From: Ilumatobacter sp.
Lineage (GTDB): Bacteria; Actinomycetota; Acidimicrobiia; Acidimicrobiales; Ilumatobacteraceae
Assembly: GCA_018666235.1 (NCBI GenBank)
Contig: JABJAB010000002.1
Coordinates: 1 to 35,077 of the forward strand
DNA: 35,077 nucleotides
Direction: 5' to 3'
Shown here: positions 7,242 through 15,393 of the stretch, piece by piece
How positions within the stretch are numbered: position 1 is the stretch's first letter
Layout: every line of letters begins with the position of its first letter
The notes under the pieces: generated by a model
Told to the model about the DNA's origin: nothing
The model's database searches: none
What the model saw: the letters and a program-made list of their open reading frames with translations, nothing else
Position numbers and translations under genes: made by a program

Positions 7242-8240
7242 TCAGTGGCCGGTGACGCCGTGGTACGGGCGACCGGCTTCGTTGAACTCGGTGTAGATCT
7301 CCATGAATGCATCACCGAATGGATTGATCCCACGTAAGGGCTGCGAGGCACGGCGCACGGTCCAGTCGTTCGGCGCGAGCGCATTCGCTCGCTCGAAGTT
7401 GCGTTCGGCCCCATCGGTGTCACCGTCGCGGCGGAGCTTTGCAGCGATGCGGAAGACGAGGCGAGCCTCTTCCTCTTCAGCGCTGAGGTCGCCGACGACT
7501 CCCTTGGCCTCATCCGGGGACATTCGCAGTGTGCCGTCCTTGGCCCAGGCCCGAATGTGGTCCTTCTGCTTCTCGGAGTCGATGCCCGTGAGCTCGCGGA
7601 ACGTGTCGCTCGCGTAGGCGCTCCAGTTGGGCTGAACGATGTTGTCGTCTTCGTCGATCATCAGCACGGTCGGCACGTTCGAGATCGCGTAGAGCTCGGC
7701 AACGATGTGCTCGGCGTCGATGAGAACCGGATAGGTGATCCCGTCACACCCGGCGCGGACCGCCTCGACGTCTTCGTCGATGGCGACAGCGATCACTTGG
7801 AAGTTGTGATCAGCGAGTTCTTCTTGGAGTGCCTGCCAACCTGGCAGATCGAGGAGGCAACCTCACCACGACGAAAATGCGACGAGCAACCGCTTCTTGC
7901 TGCGGTGGTCGGAGAAGTTCATCGGCAACCCATCGATATCGGGCAGCACGAAGTCCGGCGCCTTCATGTCGTTCACTGCAGCGCGACGCTGTTCGCGAGG
8001 TGCGCCAATGGCCACCAGGCCTGACTCGGTGTCGGTAGTTGCCGGGCGATCGAGGAGTGATGCAACCGCGGTGACGTCGATGCGGTCGCCATCGAACAAG
8101 GCATCGCGATCGTTGACGATCACGCAGGCGTCGTCCTTGCACAGACCTTCGGGCTTGAGCGTCCAGCCCAGCGCATCTTCGAGGCCAGCTGCGTCAACGA
8201 GCGGACCACCTTCCAGCATCACGATGTCGTTCGTCGTCAT
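7242..8240 (-). CDS. Thioredoxin-like (ResA/AhpC-TSA-type) selenoprotein with in-frame TGA (Sec126)
   Basis: The reading frame from ATG at 8240 is interrupted only by TGA at 7865-7863, and the frame and homology continue unbroken on both sides. Reading TGA as selenocysteine gives 332 residues. An N-terminal region has a Cys34-x4-Cys39 pair (GLCKDDAC). The redoxin domain starts near MKAPDFVLPDIDG. Its active site reads AFSSW-Sec126-Gly-Cys128 followed by LDLPGWQAL, in the place of the WCxxC of TlpA/ResA proteins. A conserved VPTVLMIDED cis-proline region follows, then a TPR-like C-terminus with FERANALAPND. Sec126-Cys128 would be the redox pair. No signal peptide, so cytosolic. Homologues commonly have Cys at the Sec position. 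A conventional caller would split it into 7863-8408 and 7242-7796. Confidence 0.82.
7833..7865 (-). promoter_or_regulatory. Bacterial SECIS-like hairpin following the TGA codon
   Basis: On the minus strand the TGA at 7865-7863 is followed, after 15 nt, by CTGCCA-GGT-TGGCAG (7847-7833). This forms a perfect 6-bp stem with loop GGU. The GGU lies 21 nt after the UGA. In E. coli fdhF the SECIS apical loop also carries GGU, about 18 nt after its UGA. Bulge and lower stem were not folded by computation. Confidence 0.7.
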
Positions 8241-8353
8241 CTCGCCACCGTACTGGTCGTGTCGCGTCCGGGTCGCTTTGGCGCGTTCCGTCGCGCCGAG
8301 AGCCCAGGGCGGCCGGATGAGCGTGAGGGAACGCTGGTCGGTATCGTGCCGCG
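8241..8353. promoter_or_regulatory. Divergent intergenic region, selenoprotein/MFS exporter
   Basis: A 113-bp gap between two divergently transcribed genes must contain both promoters. I could not identify convincing -35/-10 pairs by eye. Confidence 0.3.
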
Positions 8354-9607
8354 GTGAGCGAGGTGGGCCCAGTGCAGCGAGCGCGTTCGGAGCGCTCAGT
8401 TGTCGCATTCCTCGCCTTCATCGGCATCTTGATGGCCTTTGGTATCGATGGAGCGCTCCCGGCCTTCGACGAACTCAGAGTCGCCTTCGACCTCGACGAT
8501 CGCGGCCTCAGTCCGGCGATCACCGGAACCGTGTACTTCGTTGGGATGGCGCTCGGACAGCTGGTCTATGGCGTGCTCGCCGACCGCTTCGGCCGTCGCC
8601 CCGTCCTCCTCGCCGGTATCGGGATCTATGCGGTCGGCGCGCTGGCCTCGACGATTGCGCCAAACCTTGCCGTCCTCCTGGTGGCTCGGTTCGTCTGGGG
8701 TCTGGGCGCCTCCGCGCCGACAGTGTTGAGGTTCGCCATCGCCCGTGACCTGTACGCAGGCGATCAGATGGCTCGGGTGGTCAGCACCTTTAGCGCGGTG
8801 TTCTTGCTCGGCCCGATCATCGTGCCGTTCATCGGCGAAGCGATCTTGACGGTTGGGGACTGGCGCGCGGTGTTCGCTGCCGCGCTGGTGCTCGCTGCCG
8901 TGACCGGGGTGTGGACCGTTCGATTCGGCGAGACCCTCGATCCGGCCAATCGCCGCACGCTTCAGCTCGCTCCGCTGCTCGACGCTCTCCGAGCGGTCGC
9001 GGCCACGCCGGTCACTCGGTGGATACTGATCGCTCAAGCATTCTTCGGCGGCGCGTTCTTCGTGTGGCTCGGCAGTGCCCAACCAGTCGTCGACGAGATC
9101 TACGACCGCTCCTCGCAGTTCACGCTCTTCTTCGGTGCGTCGGGAATCGGCATGGCACTGGCACTGCTCTTCAACCGTCCACTCATCGAACGATTTGGCG
9201 CCGCCCGGATGGTGGTGCTGGCGGCGACGGCATTCGTCGCCCTCGCAGCCGTTGGCCTCGCCGGAACGTTGGCTGCCGACGGTGTGCCGTCGATTTGGTG
9301 GTGGTTCGGCTGGGCATTCTTGGCCAACGCGATGTCGATGATCATGGGGCCGATGAGCGCGTCCCTCGCGCTCGAACCGATGGCGGACAAGGCGGGGACA
9401 GCTTCGGCAATTCTTGGTGTCGCTCAGCTCGGTGTCGGCGCCGGTCTGGCGGCGATCGTCGATGCGCAGATCGATGCGACCGTCACCCCGATGTTGTTGG
9501 GTGCGCTGGTGTACGGCGTACTCGGTCTGGGTTGCCTCGTCTTGGCGACGCGTCAACCTGCCGGGAACGTGCCGAGCCCACGCCCTGTGTCAGTCGGCGA
9601 ACGCTGA
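8354..9607 (+). CDS. MFS transporter, Bcr/CflA-like drug exporter
   Basis: A 417-residue inner-membrane major facilitator with about 12 hydrophobic segments, probably exporting drugs or metabolites by proton antiport. The cytoplasmic loop 2-3 motif A is visible as GVLADRFGRRP at 73-83, and the motif LVARFVWGLGASAP in helix 4 is typical of the Bcr/CflA group. The GTG start at 8354 opens a short hydrophilic leader before the first membrane helix (about residues 15-33). Its 3' end overlaps the convergent SRPBCC gene by 18 bp. The substrate cannot be predicted. Confidence 0.88.
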   Translation: MSEVGPVQRARSERSVVAFLAFIGILMAFGIDGALPAFDELRVAFDLDDRGLSPAITGTVYFVGMALGQLVYGVLADRFGRRPVLLAGIGIYAVGALASTIAPNLAVLLVARFVWGLGASAPTVLRFAIARDLYAGDQMARVVSTFSAVFLLGPIIVPFIGEAILTVGDWRAVFAAALVLAAVTGVWTVRFGETLDPANRRTLQLAPLLDALRAVAATPVTRWILIAQAFFGGAFFVWLGSAQPVVDEIYDRSSQFTLFFGASGIGMALALLFNRPLIERFGAARMVVLAATAFVALAAVGLAGTLAADGVPSIWWWFGWAFLANAMSMIMGPMSASLALEPMADKAGTASAILGVAQLGVGAGLAAIVDAQIDATVTPMLLGALVYGVLGLGCLVLATRQPAGNVPSPRPVSVGER

Positions 9608-10051
9608 CTGCAGATTCTGCATCGTGATCTGACAACCCCTCTCGAGGTTGTCGCGACGCCCTTCGATCTTGCCGGGGTACACGTCGGGCAGCGCGAGCAT
9701 TGGAGCATCGAAGGACTCGGTCACGCGACAGGACGACGGCCCGGTGGGCTCGATGGTGTAGCTCCATGTCGTGGCATGTTCGAATGCGGGTGGTACCTCA
9801 TAGGCAAACCCGCTTCCCGGATCAGCGACAGTGACTTCGCAGTCCGCGTGCCAGGTGTAGTCCTTCGCTCGGTTGTGCCCGCGGAAACGCGTCCCGACAG
9901 CGATCGCTGCCGCGTCGTCCAGGAACTCGCACCGTTCGTTCTCCGGACTGAGTGTCGGCAGGCGTTCGAGATCGGTGAGAAAGGTGTAGACGTCGGCGGC
10001 CGATGCGTTGACGTCGACGGTTGCAGACCCGTTGGTGGCAGATGGCTCCAT
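9590..10051 (-). CDS. SRPBCC / polyketide cyclase-dehydrase family protein
   Basis: A 153-residue START-like helix-grip protein that likely binds a small hydrophobic ligand. The N-terminal strand and helix VDVNASAADVYTFLTDLERL is the typical opening of the family, followed by a beta-rich middle and a long C-terminal helix. No catalytic residues can be assigned. The start ATG at 10051 gives a complete domain. It converges on and overlaps the exporter gene. Confidence 0.78.
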   Translation of the reverse strand: MEPSATNGSATVDVNASAADVYTFLTDLERLPTLSPENERCEFLDDAAAIAVGTRFRGHNRAKDYTWHADCEVTVADPGSGFAYEVPPAFEHATTWSYTIEPTGPSSCRVTESFDAPMLALPDVYPGKIEGRRDNLERGCQITMQNLQSAFAD

Positions 10052-10161
10052 GGGAGCAGTGTCGTTGATCTGAGCGCCGTCGCACGGATCGAGCTGGAGC
10101 TCAGGACATATTGGCCCGGCATCTTGGCCCGGGGTGCGTGGAGGGTGGCCACGCCAATCGC

Positions 10162-11712
10162 TCAGCCGATTTCGTCGGGCATCTCAGCCTTGCGGCGCCC
10201 GATGTAGTCCTGCAGCTCTGCGTCGATGGCATCGTCGATCGGCGGCGGTTCGTAGCTGGCGAGTGACGCCTTCCATGCTGCGTTCGCTCGGTCAGCGGTG
10301 GTGGTCGAACCGTCTTCCATCCACTGCTCGTAGCTGGAGTTGTCGGCCAGTGTCGAGCGATAGAACGCAGTCTCGAAGTTGGCGAACGTGTGGCCCGTGC
10401 CGAGGAAGTGCTCGCCCGGCGTGTGCTCGAGGAACGCATCGACGCCCTGGCCGTTCTCGCTCATGTCGAGGCCCTGGCCGAACTTCATCATCATGCCGAG
10501 CTGATCAGCATCCATCATGAATTTCTCGTACCCGACGGCGAGGCCGCCCTCCATCCAACCCGCCGCGTGCAGCACGAAGTTCACACCCGCCATGACGGTC
10601 GGGATGATCGTTGACGCAGACTCGTACGCCGCCTGTGCATCGGGCAGCTTCGATGCTGTGAGCGAGCCGCCCGAGCGGAATGGGACGCCGAGGCGTCGAG
10701 CGAGGGCCGAGACGGTGTACAGGACGATGGCGGGTTCGGGCGTGCCGAACGTCGGTGCGCCAGTCGCCATGGACATCGACGACGCGAACGATCCGAAGAT
10801 GACGGGGGCACCTGGGCGCACGAGCTGGCAGAACGCCATTCCGGCAAGCGCTTCAGCGAGCGTCTGTGCGGCGACGGCCGCCGCTGTAGTCGGGGCCATA
10901 GCTCCGGAAAGGATGAACGGAGAGATGATGCACGCCTGATTCGCCGCTGCATAGGTTTCCGCAGCGGCCAACATCGTGTCGTCCCACACCAGTGGGGACG
11001 AGGCGTTGATCAGCGATGACATCACGGTGCGGTCGGCCAGATCTCCACCGAACCCGATCCGGGCGAGTTCGATCGAGTCGGCTGCCCGCTCGCCGGCGGT
11101 GACCGAACCCATGAACGCCTTGTCGCTGTATTTCAGGTGGGCGTACACCATGTCGAGATGCCGCTTGTTGACGGGAACGTCGACGGGCTCGCACACCGTG
11201 CCGCCCGAATGATGCAGGTGAGGCGACGAGTAGGTGAGCTTGACGATGTTCTCGAAGTCGTTGATCGTCGCGTAACGGCGGCCTTGGTCCTGGTCGTAAA
11301 CGAACGGTGAGCCGTAGTTCGGCGCAAACACCGTATTGGGTCCGCCGATTTCGACGTTACGTGCAGGGTTGCGAGCATGCTGCGTGTACTGCCGCGGCGC
11401 AGTCGCCTGAACGAGTGTGCGACACAGCCCGCGAGGGAACCGGACACGTTCGCCGTCGATCTCGGCACCTGCATCGCGCCACATCTCGAGCGCGCGTGGA
11501 TAGTTCCGGAACTCGATGCCGACCTGTTCGAGGATCGTCTCAGCGTTGTATTCGATCAGCTCGAGGTGTTCGTCGGTGACCAACTCGTACGGACGGATCT
11601 GTCGTTGCAGGTAGGGCGGAGTCGGCGTTGCCGACGTGGCTCGACTCGCCGCTCGCCCGGCGCGACCACCGGACCTGCGTCCTCGACGTTCTTCACTCAC
11701 CAGGACCCCCAT
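10162..11712 (-). CDS. MttB-family corrinoid methyltransferase, non-pyrrolysine type
   Basis: Transfers a methyl group from a methylated amine-type donor to the cob(I)alamin of a partner corrinoid protein. The 516 residues cover the whole MttB fold, with GAPTFGTPEP at about 318-327 and GTGHTFANFETAFYRS near the C-terminus. No in-frame TAG exists, so it belongs to the non-pyrrolysine group, whose characterised members demethylate glycine betaine (MtgB), proline betaine (MtpB) or carnitine (MtcB). The actual substrate is unknown. The N-terminus carries an Arg/Gly-rich tail (ERRGRRSGGRAGRAA, residues 8-22). ATG 11712 is used; a GTG at 11700 preceded by GGGGG is an alternative. It is the last gene of the cluster and has its own operator-like box upstream. 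Confidence 0.9.
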   Translation of the reverse strand: MGVLVSEERRGRRSGGRAGRAASRATSATPTPPYLQRQIRPYELVTDEHLELIEYNAETILEQVGIEFRNYPRALEMWRDAGAEIDGERVRFPRGLCRTLVQATAPRQYTQHARNPARNVEIGGPNTVFAPNYGSPFVYDQDQGRRYATINDFENIVKLTYSSPHLHHSGGTVCEPVDVPVNKRHLDMVYAHLKYSDKAFMGSVTAGERAADSIELARIGFGGDLADRTVMSSLINASSPLVWDDTMLAAAETYAAANQACIISPFILSGAMAPTTAAAVAAQTLAEALAGMAFCQLVRPGAPVIFGSFASSMSMATGAPTFGTPEPAIVLYTVSALARRLGVPFRSGGSLTASKLPDAQAAYESASTIIPTVMAGVNFVLHAAGWMEGGLAVGYEKFMMDADQLGMMMKFGQGLDMSENGQGVDAFLEHTPGEHFLGTGHTFANFETAFYRSTLADNSSYEQWMEDGSTTTADRANAAWKASLASYEPPPIDDAIDAELQDYIGRRKAEMPDEIG

Positions 11713-11733
11713 CACGACGCACTACCGCTCGAC

Positions 11734-11762
11734 GTCCCACCATGCGGAACTGTTCCAGCATA
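11734..11762 (-). promoter_or_regulatory. Operator-like box and -10 upstream of the MttB-family gene
   Basis: The minus strand reads GTTCCGCATGGTGGGAC at 11750-11734, a degraded version of the perfect palindrome found at 16911-16927. The shared core ACAGTTCCGCAT is identical at both sites. A candidate extended -10 TGTATGCT (TATGCT at 11762-11757) lies immediately upstream, so the box would overlap the transcription start. Likely bound by the IclR regulator encoded at 17097; inference from the shared sequence. Confidence 0.5.
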
Positions 11763-11849
11763 CAGAACACTCATCCCCCCGTCGACCGGAGCACAACTCC
11801 CGAAAAATGCTGCATAAGCGTCGCTGTGCGACGCTCCTCCGACATTTTT

Positions 11850-11897
11850 GGGAGTGGGAGTGGGAGTGGGAGTGGGAGTGGGAGTGGGAGTGGGAGT
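11850..11897 (+). repeat. Eight tandem copies of GGGAGT
   Basis: A perfect hexanucleotide microsatellite, (GGGAGT)8, lies 1 bp beyond the stop codon of the corrinoid activator gene (TGA at 11901-11899) and about 140 bp before the MttB start. Eight G3 runs spaced by AGT meet the sequence rule for a stable G-quadruplex on the plus strand, which is the template strand of the operon. Confidence 0.9.
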
Positions 11898-11898
11898 G

Positions 11899-13956
11899 TC
11901 AGGTGGGGCGTCGACGGCGGCCGGTGCGTTGACGCCCGCCGACGGCGTCGAGCTTGGGTTGTGCTGAGGGCAGGGCGGTCTCGCTCGCAAGGTTCGGAGT
12001 TGGCTCGGTGGTGTGTGGGAAGCCCATTGCATTCACGAACAGCTCCTGGAAGCGCGGCTCGGTCGCTGTCTCGATCTTTTCCACGCGCCGGACAGCCGCC
12101 TCGATCTCGACACGTTGTGCGGCTGATACGAGCGCTCGAACAGCACCGGCGCCTGCGGCGTTTCCGACCGAGGCGACCTGAGTCACCGGCACGTCGGGAA
12201 CAAGGCCAAGGACCTTGGCATACAGCGGGTCGATATGCGCCCCGAATGCACCGGCAAGACGCACCGAGCCGATCTCGTTCGGGTCGGTCTTGCCAGCGTG
12301 TTCGCAGAGCAGATCGATGCCGGCGCGCAATGCTGCCTTTGCGAGTTGGATCGCACGGACGTCGTCCTGCGTGACGTTGATGTTCGCCGTCGGATCATCG
12401 GCGTCGCCGAACAGCCGATAGGAGAACGTCCGGCCATCGGCGAACACCCGGTCGGTCTTCGACGGCCCGTCTGAGCGGACCGTGCCGTCGACATCGAGGA
12501 GACCTGCGAGATAGAGCTCGCCCATCACCTCGATGATCCCCGAACCGCAGATTCCTGAGATGTCGAGTTTGGAAGTTTCTGCGCTGAACGCTGGATCGTC
12601 GGACCACAGGTCACTGCCGATCACCTTGACGCGAGGCTCGAGGGTGTCGCGATCGATGCGCACGCGTTCAATGGCACCCGCCGTTGCGCGCATCCCCGCC
12701 GAGATCTGAGCACCTTCGAAGGCTGGGCCCGTGGGGGAGGAGGCAGCGAGCACGTGCTCGGAGTTGCCGAACACGATCTCGGCATTCGTGCCGACGTCGA
12801 CGAGGAGTTGCAGCGCGTCCGAGCGATGAGGACCCTCAGCCAGGATGGCGCCAGCGGTGTCGGCACCGACGTGGCCGGCAATGCATGGCAAAAGGTATGT
12901 CGACGCGAACGGCGCATCAATTTCGAGGTCAGTGGCGCGGACGGTCACGGCGCTGTCGGTCGCAAGGAGGAAGGGTGCCTGGCCCAGGGGAGTGGGGTCG
13001 ATCCCGAGGATGACGTGATGCATGATTGGGTTCCCGACGAGGGTCATGTCGAGAATCGACGACCGATCGATCGGACGCAGCGTGTCGACGCTGGTCGCAG
13101 CGTCGTCGACGAGTTCGCCGACCATGGTGTTCAGCGCGGCGCGGATCGAACGGGTGAGCTCGACATCGCCACCCGGGTTCATCATCACGTACGAGACCCG
13201 CGACATGAGGTCATCGCCAAATCGGATCTGTGGATTCATCACGCCATTACTCGCGACCACCTCGCCGGTCGCTAGGTCGACCAGGTGGCCGGCGACAGTG
13301 GTCGACCCGACATCAACGGCGACGCCGAAGGAGCGATCGACGTAGCCGGGATACACGGCGCACACATCGCAGCCGTGCCGAACGCCGACAGTGATTGCGT
13401 TGTCGCCCTGCTTGGCAGCATCGGCGATCAACGGCAGCACGTGCGCGTCGAGGCGCGCCATGGTGACGTCGTAGTCGGCGAGCAATGCCGCGCCGATCTG
13501 TTCGCTCAACCCGCCGAGCTCGGCTCCCAACTCCGCCTTCGGTAACTCGATGTAGTGCAATCGCACCAGCGGGTCGACTTCGATGTTGCCGAGATCGACC
13601 GACTTGCGGACGACCTGCTTGTGCACTTGGCTTGCCGCAGGGATCTCGACGACGACGTCACCGCACACCCGCGCTGCGCAGCCGAGACGCTGACCGTCGA
13701 GGATCGGGCGCCGCCCGGTGTACTCCTCTTCGGTCGAGGCCCAACCGGTGATCGAGTTGTCGGTCGACTCGATCTGCCACTTGGAGAACGACCCGGCTGT
13801 TGGGACGACTTGGCATCGCCCGCACAATCCGCGACCACCGCACGTGGAGTCGAGGTCAGCACCTGCCTGCCGTGCCGCATCGAGCACCGTCGTGCCCTCA
13901 TCGACGGTGACCAAAAGCCCTGACGGCGCAAAGACCACCCGATGTCGTGCATCCAT
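11899..13956 (-). CDS. ASKHA/DUF4445 corrinoid activation protein with [2Fe-2S] domain (RACE type)
   Basis: Reductive activator of corrinoid enzymes: uses ATP and an electron to return accidentally oxidised cob(II)alamin to cob(I)alamin. The N-terminal [2Fe-2S] ferredoxin domain has Cys39, Cys45 and Cys48 in STCGGRGLCGRCQ and Cys93 in RLGCAARV. A linker follows, then the DUF4445 ASKHA ATPase core beginning near GVAVDVGSTTVAGHLVDL, with a second phosphate loop LLVDVGTNAEIVFG and the sequence SGICGSGIIEVMGEL. The 685-residue length is normal. The extreme C-terminus is Arg-rich (GGRQRTGRRRRPT, 673-685). It sits 9 bp downstream of the methyltetrahydrofolate methyltransferase and is surely co-transcribed. 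Confidence 0.92.
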   Translation of the reverse strand: MDARHRVVFAPSGLLVTVDEGTTVLDAARQAGADLDSTCGGRGLCGRCQVVPTAGSFSKWQIESTDNSITGWASTEEEYTGRRPILDGQRLGCAARVCGDVVVEIPAASQVHKQVVRKSVDLGNIEVDPLVRLHYIELPKAELGAELGGLSEQIGAALLADYDVTMARLDAHVLPLIADAAKQGDNAITVGVRHGCDVCAVYPGYVDRSFGVAVDVGSTTVAGHLVDLATGEVVASNGVMNPQIRFGDDLMSRVSYVMMNPGGDVELTRSIRAALNTMVGELVDDAATSVDTLRPIDRSSILDMTLVGNPIMHHVILGIDPTPLGQAPFLLATDSAVTVRATDLEIDAPFASTYLLPCIAGHVGADTAGAILAEGPHRSDALQLLVDVGTNAEIVFGNSEHVLAASSPTGPAFEGAQISAGMRATAGAIERVRIDRDTLEPRVKVIGSDLWSDDPAFSAETSKLDISGICGSGIIEVMGELYLAGLLDVDGTVRSDGPSKTDRVFADGRTFSYRLFGDADDPTANINVTQDDVRAIQLAKAALRAGIDLLCEHAGKTDPNEIGSVRLAGAFGAHIDPLYAKVLGLVPDVPVTQVASVGNAAGAGAVRALVSAAQRVEIEAAVRRVEKIETATEPRFQELFVNAMGFPHTTEPTPNLASETALPSAQPKLDAVGGRQRTGRRRRPT

Positions 13957-13965
13957 GCCGCTGGA

Positions 13966-14886
13966 TCAGCCTTCGACGCGGGCGCGTCGCCCGCCGCGTC
14001 GACGTGGGGCGCCGCCCGCCGCGTCGCCAGCCGCTTGGCCGCCACCCTCGCGATACGTCGCGATCCAAGCGCCGCAGTCCTGATCGTGACCGGCGAGTAC
14101 GTCGGCGGCTTTCACGGCCTTCTTCACCTCATCGTGCAGTGGGCTCATGATTGCCGAGGTCATCCCGTTCGAAATCGCCATCGCGAGGAAGGTGCCGGTG
14201 ATCGCATGACGTTCCGGCAATCCGAAGCTCACGTTCGAGGCTCCGCAGGTGGTGTTGACCTTCAGCTCGGTCTGCAAGCGGCGGAGCAGCTTGAACACTT
14301 GCTGGCCGGCCTGACCCATGGCACCGATTGGCATCACCAACGGGTCGACGATCACATCGGATGACGGGATGCCGTAGTCGGCGGCACGGTTGACGATTTT
14401 CCTGGCGACTTCGAACCGCACGTCGGGATCCTCGGAGATGCCGGTCTCGTCATTCGAGATTGCGACGACAGCAGCGCCGTACTTCTTGACGAGCGGCAGG
14501 ACTCGCTCCATCTGTTCGTCCTCACCGGTGACCGAATTGATCAACGGCTTGCCCTGATAGACGGCGCAGCCGGCTTCGAGCGCTTCGACAATCGAGGAGT
14601 CGATCGACAGCGGCACGTCGGTGACTGACTGCACGAGCTGAATTGCCTGCGCAAGAAGAGCCGGTTCGTCAGCGAGCGGAATACCGGCATTGACGTCAAG
14701 CATCTGGGCGCCGGCGGCGACCTGCGCGAGTGCGTCAGCTGCCACGCGCTCAAAGTTGCCTTCCTTCATCTCCGCTGCAAGCAACTTGCGACCGGTTGGG
14801 TTGATGCGTTCGCCGATCATGACGAACGGACGATCGAAGCCGATGACGACTTCCTTTGTTGCGGAGCTGATGATGGTCTCGGTCAT
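13966..14886 (-). CDS. Methyltetrahydrofolate:corrinoid methyltransferase (MtrH/AcsE-like, pterin-binding)
   Basis: TIM-barrel pterin-binding enzyme that moves the methyl group between a corrinoid protein and tetrahydrofolate. Diagnostic stretches are FVMIGERINPTGRK (21-34), MLDVNAGIP (62-70), LSIDSS and INSVTGE in the barrel, and NTTCGASNVSFGLP near the C-terminal part of the barrel. After the catalytic domain the protein ends in a Gly/Arg-rich tail (GGAPRRRGGRRARVEG, 291-306). In the pathway it is the methyl acceptor enzyme, delivering methyl-THF to one-carbon metabolism. The start at 14886 is supported by the normal N-terminus. A 96-bp gap separates it from the upstream virulence-factor-family gene. 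Confidence 0.92.
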   Translation of the reverse strand: MTETIISSATKEVVIGFDRPFVMIGERINPTGRKLLAAEMKEGNFERVAADALAQVAAGAQMLDVNAGIPLADEPALLAQAIQLVQSVTDVPLSIDSSIVEALEAGCAVYQGKPLINSVTGEDEQMERVLPLVKKYGAAVVAISNDETGISEDPDVRFEVARKIVNRAADYGIPSSDVIVDPLVMPIGAMGQAGQQVFKLLRRLQTELKVNTTCGASNVSFGLPERHAITGTFLAMAISNGMTSAIMSPLHDEVKKAVKAADVLAGHDQDCGAWIATYREGGGQAAGDAAGGAPRRRGGRRARVEG

Positions 14887-14982
14887 ATTGCTGTCGATTC
14901 TCTTCGAGTGACTTCGGAGTCGAGTTACTTTGGGGTCGGGACCAGGTGTCGCTGGCGGGGTGCGGAGGAGTGAACAGGTCGG

Positions 14983-15393
14983 TCAGGCAGGCGGGCCGTC
15001 GGGATCGAGGCCGCCGTTGGCGACGATGGCTTCGAGGCGTTCCTTGGGATATTGGTCTTCGATGTCGGCACAGAGCTGGTCGAGCTTGGCACTGATGTCG
15101 CCCTCGCTCAACGGTGCGGCGGTGTTGCGCCACTCTTTGACATAGTCGTCGGTCGACGTCAGCCCGGCAACGCCAGCGGCACGATCGATTGCGTGTTGGA
15201 ACCGGGCGTGCAGCAGCACCTTGCTCTGCTCGGCGGCACCGCGGGCGGTGAGTTGCGCTGGGATGTCGCGCCAGTAAATCGTGCTGACCGTGGGCCCGCC
15301 GCCACCTCGCCGTCGGTTCGTCCGTCTGCCGGTCTGGCGCTCACGCATCGCGCCTTGATCGAGTTCGTCGCCTGCTGATTGTTCTTCGCTCAT
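14983..15393 (-). CDS. Virulence-factor-family (PF13769-like) small protein
   Basis: A 136-residue protein of the family named 'virulence factor' in databases, which commonly accompanies corrinoid methyltransferase genes; no biochemical role is established and the name should not be taken as pathogenicity. The conserved core begins with STIYWRDIPAQL and includes YVKEWR. The N-terminus is basic and glycine-rich (RERQTGRRTNRRRGGGG, 17-33). The ATG at 15393 shares one base with the TGA of the DUF1638 gene (TGATG), indicating translational coupling. Confidence 0.75.
   Translation of the reverse strand: MSEEQSAGDELDQGAMRERQTGRRTNRRRGGGGPTVSTIYWRDIPAQLTARGAAEQSKVLLHARFQHAIDRAAGVAGLTSTDDYVKEWRNTAAPLSEGDISAKLDQLCADIEDQYPKERLEAIVANGGLDPDGPPA

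Noticed and set aside
7863..7865. TGA as a frameshift or nonsense mutation that kills the redoxin gene
   Set aside because: The frame is unchanged on both sides, homology continues immediately, the TGA sits at the active-site Cys position, and a SECIS-like hairpin follows. A read-level check would settle it.
10162..11712. Pyrrolysine in the MttB-family protein
   Set aside because: No in-frame TAG occurs; the frame is open for the full family length.
11712..12032. Minus-strand frame with a Thr-Pro repeat
   Set aside because: It is a translation of the GGGAGT microsatellite in a frame overlapping the activator gene; no homology or ribosome site.
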